This document shows, one piece after another, positions 55,202 through 61,263 of a stretch of 64,000 nucleotides of DNA. Numbering within the stretch: the first letter of the stretch is position 1; each line of letters opens with the position of its first letter. The notes under the pieces were generated by a model, which saw only the letters and a program-made list of their open reading frames with translations, was not told the DNA's origin and did not search any database. Source of the stretch: Catellatospora coxensis (GTDB taxonomy: Bacteria; Actinomycetota; Actinomycetes; Mycobacteriales; Micromonosporaceae); NCBI RefSeq assembly GCF_016862635.1, contig NZ_BONI01000010.1, positions 95,021-159,020 of the forward strand. The letters run 5' to 3'. A program made the position numbers and the translations under genes.

Positions 55202-55840
55202 ATGAGCCAGACGGCGAGCGCCACCAGCCGGCGCAAGAGCACGACCGCGGCGAAGAAGGCCACCAAGGCGACGAAGACCGCGGTGAAGAGCACGGCGAAG
55301 ACCACCTCCAAGGCGGCTGCCAAGACCCCGCAGGGCAAGAAGTCCATGCCCGCGGCCGCGATGGGCCAGGACGCGATCACGATGCTCAAGGACGACCACA
55401 AGGTGGTCGAGAAGCTGTTCAGGGAGTTCGAGAAGGCCGGTGATTCGGCGTACGCCAAGAAGCGCAGGATCGTCGATCAGGTGATCGCCGAGCTGACCAC
55501 GCACGCGTACATCGAGGAGAGCCTGTTCTACCCGACGGCGCGCAAGGCCGCGCCGGAGACCGGTGAGCACGTGCTGGAGAGCGTCGAGGAGCACCACGTC
55601 GTGGCCTGGATGCTGAACGAGCTGAAGAGCGCCGACCCGCGCGACGAGCGCTTCGACGCCAAGATGACGGTGCTGATGGAGAACGTCCGCCACCACGTCA
55701 AGGAGGAGGAGCAGGAGTGGTTCCCCGAGGTCCGCAAGGCGATGAGCCGCGCTGACCTGAAGGAGCTGGGCGCGAAGATGCAGGCCGCCAAGAGCAAGGC
55801 TCCGTCGAACCCGCTGTCGCTGAGCAGCGCCAAGGCCTGA
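55202..55840 (+). CDS. Hemerythrin-like HHE protein with Lys/Ala-rich N-terminus
   Basis: A 212-residue protein. Residues 1-45 are a Lys/Ala/Thr-rich disordered tail (RRKSTTAAKKATKATK...), reminiscent of histone-like tails. Residues ~55-195 form a hemerythrin-like four-helix bundle with His/Glu iron ligands (LKDDHKVVEKLFREFE, THAYIEESLFYP, EEHHVVAWML, VRHHVKEEEQEWFP). Such proteins bind a di-iron centre and sense or store oxygen or iron. The basic tail could bind DNA, like Dps-type proteins, but that is inference. ATG 55202 has GGGAGGAAAG upstream. Confidence 0.87.
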   Translation: MSQTASATSRRKSTTAAKKATKATKTAVKSTAKTTSKAAAKTPQGKKSMPAAAMGQDAITMLKDDHKVVEKLFREFEKAGDSAYAKKRRIVDQVIAELTTHAYIEESLFYPTARKAAPETGEHVLESVEEHHVVAWMLNELKSADPRDERFDAKMTVLMENVRHHVKEEEQEWFPEVRKAMSRADLKELGAKMQAAKSKAPSNPLSLSSAKA

Positions 55841-55964
55841 GCCCGACCGGCCGCCGCCCCGACCGCGCCCGCGGTCCGGGCGGCGGCGCTGTGTCCGGGT
55901 CGGGGTTCCGGCGCGCCACACCGTCGTCGAACCGCCCGAACCCGCTGCTCACCGCACCGCGAAG

Positions 55965-56052
55965 GTAAGAAGGCGCCCTTCCTCTACGCAGAGCGATGTG
56001 CAGAGCCGCTGCTCGGCTAGCTGGCGCCAGCCGACGATGCCCTTCCTTTCAT
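55965..56052. repeat. Palindromic repeat, GAAGGGCACCTTC family (copy 4, rearranged)
   Basis: GAAGGCGCCCTTCC and ATGCCCTTCCTTTC surround a longer middle (CTACGCAGAGCGATGTGCAGAG). It overlaps the 3' end of the DUF72 gene and encodes its last residues, as copy 3 does for the M50 gene. Confidence 0.6.
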
Positions 56053-56763
56053 ACGGGTGGTGAAGGCGGCGGCGTCGGCTATGGCGGCGGCGTGGGGGTC
56101 GTTGTTGAAGTAGACGTAGGCCGCGGTGGCGGCGGGGAAGGTGGTGGCCAGGCGGGTGTGCCAGGTGGTGAGGGCGGTGGGGCCGTAGCGGGGGCGGGGG
56201 TTGGCGCGGCCTTCGTGGAGGCGGAGGTAGGCGAAGTCGGTGGTGCGCCAGAGTGGGGTGACGGGGCGGCCGAGGCGGTCGGCCCAGGCCAGGGCGGCGT
56301 GGTGGTGTTCGAGGACGGCCCGGGTCTCATCGGTCCACCAGGAGCGGTGGCGGGGTTCGACGGCGACGCGGATGTGCGGTGGGAAGCAGCGCAGGACCGC
56401 GGAGAGGGCTTCGGGGTCGGCGCGCAGGGTCGGGGGGAGCTGGAGGAGCACCGGGCCGAGGTGGTCGGCGAGGGCGGCGGTGACGCCGAGGAAGCGGTCT
56501 ACGGGCTCCTGCGGGTCGCGCAGGCGTTTGATGTGGGTGAGGTAGCGGCTCATCTTGACGGCCATCACGAAGTCCTCGGGGAGCTGGTCGCGCCAGGCGG
56601 TGAAGGTGTCGCGGGGCGGCAGGCGGTAGAAGACGCTGTTGACCTCGACGGTCGGGAAGTGCTCGGCGTAGTGCCGCAGCCAGAGCCGCTGCGGCAGGCC
56701 GGGCGGGTAGAACGGGCCCCGCCAGTCGGCGTACTGCCAGCCGGACGTGCCGACGAGGATCAC
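56017..56763 (-). CDS. DUF72 (YecE) TIM-barrel protein
   Basis: A 248-residue protein of the DUF72 family (E. coli YecE), of unknown reaction. VGTSGWQYADWRGPFYPPGL is the classic start, FPTVEVNSVFYRLP and VKMSRYLTHIKRLRDP follow, and LLQLPPTLRADPEAL, VAVEPRHRSWW and YVYFNNDPHAAAIADAAAF complete the pattern. GTG 56763 was chosen because it gives the family N-terminus; a TTG at 56796 is the other possibility. It is divergent from the acetyltransferase at 56819. Confidence 0.88.
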   Translation of the reverse strand: MILVGTSGWQYADWRGPFYPPGLPQRLWLRHYAEHFPTVEVNSVFYRLPPRDTFTAWRDQLPEDFVMAVKMSRYLTHIKRLRDPQEPVDRFLGVTAALADHLGPVLLQLPPTLRADPEALSAVLRCFPPHIRVAVEPRHRSWWTDETRAVLEHHHAALAWADRLGRPVTPLWRTTDFAYLRLHEGRANPRPRYGPTALTTWHTRLATTFPAATAAYVYFNNDPHAAAIADAAAFTTRMKGRASSAGAS

Positions 56764-56818
56764 CGTTGTCTTGTCACCCGAAGCCGGGCCGGGCAAACCC
56801 GCGTGTGATCATCGAGCG

Positions 56819-57577
56819 GTGGCGGTGACGGGTGTGCACGATCGGGACGAGCTGGCGCGGCTGCTGGGCGGGGATCCGGCGTTGCACGCGTACCAGCTCG
56901 GTGACCTGGACGACTTCTTCTGGCCGTACACGACCTGGTATCGCGACGGGGACGCGCTCGCGCTGGTGTACCACGGCGGCGGGCTGCCCGTGCTGCTCGC
57001 GTTCGACGACCGCCCGCGGGGCTCGCACGCGCTGCTGGCCGGGCTCGTCCCGCTGCTGCCGCGCCGCTTCTACGCCCACCTGTCACCGGGGGCCGAGCAG
57101 GTGCTGGCCGCGGAGTTCGCCGCCGAGCCCGGCGGCCCGCACCTGAAGCTGGCGCTGACCGACCCCGGCGCGCTCGCCGCCCCGCTCGGCGACGTGCTGA
57201 CCGGCGCCGACCTGCCCGAACTGCTGGTGCTGTACGCGGCCGCGTACCCCGGCAACTGGTTCGACGCGCGGATGCTGGAGACCGGGCAGTACGTCGGGGT
57301 GCGCCGCGACGGCGAGCTGCTGGCCGTGGCGGGCGTGCACGTGTGGTCGCCGAAGTACCGGGTGGCGGCGCTGGGCAACGTGACCACGCACCCGAAGGCC
57401 CGGGGCGAGGGCCTGGCCAGGGGCGCGGTGTCGGCGCTGTGCCGGCGGCTGCTGGACACCGTCGACCACGTGACGCTGAACGTGAAGGCCGACAACGCCG
57501 CGGCCCGCTCGCTGTACGCCGGGCTCGGCTTCACGGCGGCAGCCGAGTACGGCGAGTTCACCTTCACCGCTCGTTGA
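56819..57577 (+). CDS. GNAT acetyltransferase (FR47-like)
   Basis: A 252-residue protein with an N-terminal region typical of two-domain GNATs (DELARLLGGDPALHAYQLGDLDDFFWP) and a C-terminal acetyl-CoA-binding domain (TTHPKARGEGLARGAVSALC and NVKADNAAARSLYAGLGF). The GTG at 56819 follows a tight gap from the DUF72 gene, and a second GTG two codons later is possible. Substrate unknown. Confidence 0.85.
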   Translation: MAVTGVHDRDELARLLGGDPALHAYQLGDLDDFFWPYTTWYRDGDALALVYHGGGLPVLLAFDDRPRGSHALLAGLVPLLPRRFYAHLSPGAEQVLAAEFAAEPGGPHLKLALTDPGALAAPLGDVLTGADLPELLVLYAAAYPGNWFDARMLETGQYVGVRRDGELLAVAGVHVWSPKYRVAALGNVTTHPKARGEGLARGAVSALCRRLLDTVDHVTLNVKADNAAARSLYAGLGFTAAAEYGEFTFTAR

Positions 57578-57649
57578 CGTGCTCCGTTCCGGCTCCTACG
57601 CTCTACGCGGTCCGGTGATGTTGGATTTCGTTGGAACAGGTGGAATTCC

Positions 57650-59761
57650 GTGGGCGGTTCGGAGCTGGTGGCGCTGCGCGCCGCAGGGGTGTCGCTGGTG
57701 CTCGACGTGGCCGGGCCGGGCCTGCCCCGCGTGCTGCACTGGGGCGCCGACCTCGGCGACACCCCGCTCGACCAGCTCGCCGGCGCGCAGGACGCGGGCG
57801 GCAACGCGCTGCCGCCGACCGCCCCGCTGCTGCCCACCCAGTACGACCGCTGGGCGGGCCGCCCCGGGCTGACCGGCCACCGCGACGGCGGTCCCGGCCA
57901 CCTGCGGCTCACCCTCTCCGCGCCGGTCACGGTCACCGTCGACCCGAGCGGCGGGGGTACGGTCACCGCCGTCTCGCACGACGAGGTCGCGGGCATCGCG
58001 GTACGCACCGAGCTGGAGCTGACGCCGCAGGGCCTGGCCCGCCAGCGCCACGCCGTGACCAGCACCGCCCCGGGCGTCTGGCACGTCGACAGCCTGCTCT
58101 GCCTGCTCCCGGTGCCCGCCCAGGCGGCCGAGGTGCTCGACTTCACCGGCCGCTGGGCGCGCGAGCGAGCCCCGCAGCGCAGCGCGTTCGGCGACCAGAC
58201 CATCGCCCACGAGAGCCGCCGCGGGCGTACCGGCTTCGGCGCGCCGTCGCTGTTCACGGCGGGCACGCCCGGGTTCGGCTGGCGCACCGGCGAGGTGTGG
58301 GGCGTGCATGTCGGCTGGTCCGGCGACCACCAGCACCTGGCCCAGCGCCTGCCCGACCGCGACGGCGTGCTCGGCGGCGGCGAGCTGCTCGAACCCGGCG
58401 AGGTACGGCTGGCCGAAGGTGAGACGTACACCGGCCCGTGGGCGCACTTCGCCTACTCGGCGGCGGGCCTCGACGGGCTGTCCGCGGCCGTGCACGGCTG
58501 GCTGCGCGCCCGGCCGTCGCACCCGGTCACGCCCCGGCCGCTGACCCTGAACACCTGGGAGGCCGTGTACTTCGACCACGACCTCGGCAAGCTGACCGAA
58601 CTCGCGCGCACCGCCGCCGAGCTGGGCGTGGAACGTTTCGTGCTCGACGACGGCTGGTTCCTCGGCCGCCGCGACGACAAGGCCGGCCTCGGCGACTGGC
58701 ACGTCGACCCGGACGTGTGGCCCGACGGCCTGCACCCGCTGGTGGACGAGGTGCGCCGGCTCGGCATGCAGTTCGGGCTGTGGGTCGAGCCGGAGATGGT
58801 GAACCCGCGCTCGCGGCTGGCGGAGCGGCACCCCGACTGGGTGCTGGCCGCGCCCGGCCGGCTGCCCGAGGAGCAGCGCTGGCAGCACGTGCTCGACGTG
58901 GCCCGCCCCGAGGTCTTCGCGTACCTGCTGGAGCGGCTCGACGCGCTGGTCGCCGAGTACCGCCCGGCGTACCTGAAGTGGGACCACAACCGGGACCTGG
59001 TCGAGGCGGTGCACGGCGGCGCGGCCGGGGTTCACGCGCAGACCGAGGCCGTGTACCGGCTGCTCGACGCGCTCCGCGAGCGGCACCCCGGCCTGGAGAT
59101 CGAGTCGTGCTCGTCCGGCGGCAGCCGCGTCGACCTCGGCGTGCTGGCCCGCACCGACCGGGTGTGGGGTTCGGACAACAACGACCCGCTGGAGCGCCAG
59201 CACATCCAGCGCTGGACCGGCCTGCTGCTGCCCCCGGAGCTGGTCGGCTGCCACGTCGGCCCGCCCGTGTCGCACACCAACGGCCGCGCCACGTCGCTGG
59301 CGTTCCGCTGCGCCACCGCGCTGTTCGGCCACGCGGGCATCGAGTGGGACATCACCGGCTGCACCGACCAGGAGCGGGCCGCGCTGGCCTCCTGGATCGC
59401 GGCGTACCGGCGGCTGCGCGGGCTGATCCACACCGGTCGCACGGTGCGCGCCGATCACCCCGACCCGACGGCGTACCTGCACGGCGTGGTCGCCGCCGAC
59501 GGCGGGCACGCGCTGTTCGCGTACGCCCAGCTGGGTTCGAGCGCCCGGGACGGCGCGACCCGGCTGCGGCTGCCCGGCCTGGACCCCGACGGCGTCTACC
59601 GGGTGTCGCTGCTGCCCGAGCTGCCCGGCCCGCAGCTGCACGGCCGCCCGTGGCAGCCGGACCTGGCGCTCTCCGGCGCGGCCCTGGCCGGCCACGGCCT
59701 GCTCGCGCCGCCGCTGCGCCCAGCGGAGGCGTTCGTGCTGGAACTGCACCGCGAGCCCTGA
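57650..59761 (+). CDS. GH36 alpha-galactosidase
   Basis: A 703-residue glycoside hydrolase family 36 enzyme, releasing alpha-galactosyl residues from oligosaccharides such as raffinose. The N-terminal ~300 residues are the beta-sandwich; the TIM barrel follows with FVLDDGWFLGRRDD, WVEPEMVNPRSRL and the nucleophile D445 in LKWDHNRDL. GSDNNDPLER (507-516) contains the acid/base Asp. Length and order fit the tetrameric GH36 group. There is no signal peptide, so it is cytoplasmic and needs an importer, none of which is near. GTG 57650 has AGGTGGA upstream. Confidence 0.93.
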   Translation: MGGSELVALRAAGVSLVLDVAGPGLPRVLHWGADLGDTPLDQLAGAQDAGGNALPPTAPLLPTQYDRWAGRPGLTGHRDGGPGHLRLTLSAPVTVTVDPSGGGTVTAVSHDEVAGIAVRTELELTPQGLARQRHAVTSTAPGVWHVDSLLCLLPVPAQAAEVLDFTGRWARERAPQRSAFGDQTIAHESRRGRTGFGAPSLFTAGTPGFGWRTGEVWGVHVGWSGDHQHLAQRLPDRDGVLGGGELLEPGEVRLAEGETYTGPWAHFAYSAAGLDGLSAAVHGWLRARPSHPVTPRPLTLNTWEAVYFDHDLGKLTELARTAAELGVERFVLDDGWFLGRRDDKAGLGDWHVDPDVWPDGLHPLVDEVRRLGMQFGLWVEPEMVNPRSRLAERHPDWVLAAPGRLPEEQRWQHVLDVARPEVFAYLLERLDALVAEYRPAYLKWDHNRDLVEAVHGGAAGVHAQTEAVYRLLDALRERHPGLEIESCSSGGSRVDLGVLARTDRVWGSDNNDPLERQHIQRWTGLLLPPELVGCHVGPPVSHTNGRATSLAFRCATALFGHAGIEWDITGCTDQERAALASWIAAYRRLRGLIHTGRTVRADHPDPTAYLHGVVAADGGHALFAYAQLGSSARDGATRLRLPGLDPDGVYRVSLLPELPGPQLHGRPWQPDLALSGAALAGHGLLAPPLRPAEAFVLELHREP

Positions 59762-59779
59762 CCCACCCCCTCACCGAGT

Positions 59780-59836
59780 TGATCATGAACTTATGGCACG
59801 GCTCGACGGCATGTCGCTGCCCTAAGTTCATGATCA
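59780..59836. repeat. Inverted repeat with GATCATGAACTTATGGCACGG core (copy 1)
   Basis: TGATCATGAACTTA (59780-59793) and TAAGTTCATGATCA (59823-59836) are exact complements; the middle TGGCACGGCTCGACGGC is shared, on the other strand, with 61171-61206. It lies between the alpha-galactosidase gene and a convergent membrane-protein gene and may act as a terminator. Confidence 0.75.
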
Positions 59837-59871
59837 CCTGAGAAGGGTGGGTGCTGCTCGGACGCCCGGGG

Positions 59872-60168
59872 TCAGGGCTCCTGCCGATGGCGCCGGGCCT
59901 GGATGCCGACCCCGAGCGCCACGCCGACCGCGATGCCCATGCCGATGCCCAGGGCGAGGTTGTCCAGGGCCAGACCCAGCGCCGTACCGATACCCGCGCC
60001 GAGCGCGATGCCCAGGGCCAGGGCGCTGCCCGACTCCTTGTCGCCGCCGTTGCCGCCCTCACCCTCGGGCCCGCCGCTGCCCGCACCATCAGCCGGACCT
60101 TCCATCGGCTTGTCCGCACCGCCGGCCGGATCCTCCACCGGCCCGCCCGGTTCCCTGCCGTCCGTCAC
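59872..60168 (-). CDS. Glycine-zipper small membrane protein
   Basis: A 98-residue protein. Residues 1-45 are acidic, Gly/Pro-rich and disordered; residues ~49-92 form two Gly/Ala-rich hydrophobic helices with GxxxG spacing (LALGIALGAGIGTALGLALD, LALGIGMGIAVGVALGVG) and a basic end QARRHRQEP. It could be a pore-like or lipid-bound protein; no family assigned. GTG 60168 has GGGAGG six bases upstream. Confidence 0.65.
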   Translation of the reverse strand: MTDGREPGGPVEDPAGGADKPMEGPADGAGSGGPEGEGGNGGDKESGSALALGIALGAGIGTALGLALDNLALGIGMGIAVGVALGVGIQARRHRQEP

Positions 60169-60273
60169 GATCGCCTCCCTCTACCCACGCCTCCGGTCGG
60201 ACACCACATACCCGACCCGCACCGAACCATGTCAGACACCGGCAACCCCGCCCGGCCCCGAACCCGCAAGCGT

Positions 60274-60367
60274 CCCTTGCTTAAGACGATCTTGCACAAA
60301 TGACCCCGCGGATGCCCGTCATGGGCATGTCGAGGGGCCACCGGCGCAAGATCGTCTTTAGCAAGGG
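60274..60367. repeat. Long imperfect inverted repeat
   Basis: Arms 60274-60295 and 60346-60367 (22 bases, one mismatch) flank a 50-base loop that itself holds TGCCC-GGGCA. The arm contains TTGCTTAAGACGATCTTGC. It fills most of the 227-base gap between two minus-strand genes; nothing else is seen there. Confidence 0.65.
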
Positions 60368-60395
60368 GGGCACGCTGGGTAGTGCGGCGGGTGGG

Positions 60396-61100
60396 TCAGT
60401 CCGGGAGGCCGGGGATGGCGAGCTGTCCGGGGATCTCCGGGGTGGGGCCGCCCGCGTCCGGTCGGTCGGACGGGTTGGACGGGCTCGCGGCCGCCGGCAG
60501 GGGCGGCAGGGGCACCGGCGGCAGGGACTCGGACGGCTGGTGCGGGAAGAGCCGGGCGAGTTCGGGCAGGCGGCGGGCCGTCTCGGCCGGGTCGTCGAAG
60601 TTCCAGTGCTCGTCCTGCAGGGTCTGCAGCCGGGGCTGGCTGCGGTGCTCCTCGACCGCGCGGTAGATGTTGGCGCCGTGGCCGCGTACGCCTTCGAAGG
60701 CCTCGGAGGCGGCGTAGTTGAGCTCCTCCCACTCCGGCCACTCGTCGGCGCGCCACTCGCCCCGCGCGCGCCCGGCGAGGCTGCGGACCTGGGGCAGGCC
60801 GGCCAGCGCGTCCGGGTCGTCGACCAGGCGCTCGAAGGCGTTCCGGCCGAGGCTCATCAGCCAGGTGCGGAAGTAGCAGAAGCCGTCGTCGGAGCAGCCG
60901 CCGAAGACGCGGTACGCCGCGCCCCACATGAGCCAGGTCATCGCCCGGTCGGACGCGTCGTCGAGGTGCGCCTCGAAATCCAGGATCTCCTCGACCTCAC
61001 GTGCCGCGAGCTGCCCCTGGATCCACCCGGCACGGCGCGCCCGGCCGGGATCCTCCCGCACCGCGCGCTCGATGAGCGCCCAGAACTCCCCCACATCCAC
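60396..61100 (-). CDS. DUF4240 protein
   Basis: A 234-residue cytosolic protein. Residues ~1-165 match DUF4240: VGEFWALIERA at the start, then LDFEAHLDDASDRAMTWLMWGAAYRVFGG and CSDDGFCYFRTWLMSLGRNAFERLV. The C-terminal ~60 residues are Pro/Ser/Ala-rich. Function is unknown; the family often lies in polymorphic-toxin or immunity contexts, but none is seen nearby. GTG 61100 is preferred because GGGAG lies ~10 bases upstream; 61109 is the alternative. Confidence 0.8.
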   Translation of the reverse strand: MDVGEFWALIERAVREDPGRARRAGWIQGQLAAREVEEILDFEAHLDDASDRAMTWLMWGAAYRVFGGCSDDGFCYFRTWLMSLGRNAFERLVDDPDALAGLPQVRSLAGRARGEWRADEWPEWEELNYAASEAFEGVRGHGANIYRAVEEHRSQPRLQTLQDEHWNFDDPAETARRLPELARLFPHQPSESLPPVPLPPLPAAASPSNPSDRPDAGGPTPEIPGQLAIPGLPD

Positions 61101-61170
61101 GGCAGGCACTCTCCCACATCCGTCCGACGGTCCGACCCCGGCACCGAGATCGATCACGGTGCCGGGGCCG

Positions 61171-61206
61171 GGACACGCCGTCGAACCGTGCCACAAGTTC
61201 ATGATC
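61171..61206. repeat. GATCATGAACTT repeat (copy 2, partial)
   Basis: On the minus strand GATCATGAACTTGTGGCACG and the following TTCGACGGCGTGTC match the core of the element at 59780 with three changes. It lies just upstream of the DUF4240 gene. Confidence 0.7.
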
Positions 61207-61263
61207 GACGCGGATGGAGGGGTGGCCCGGGCGGTGGGGGGACGCCGCCCGGGCCGGTGGGGG

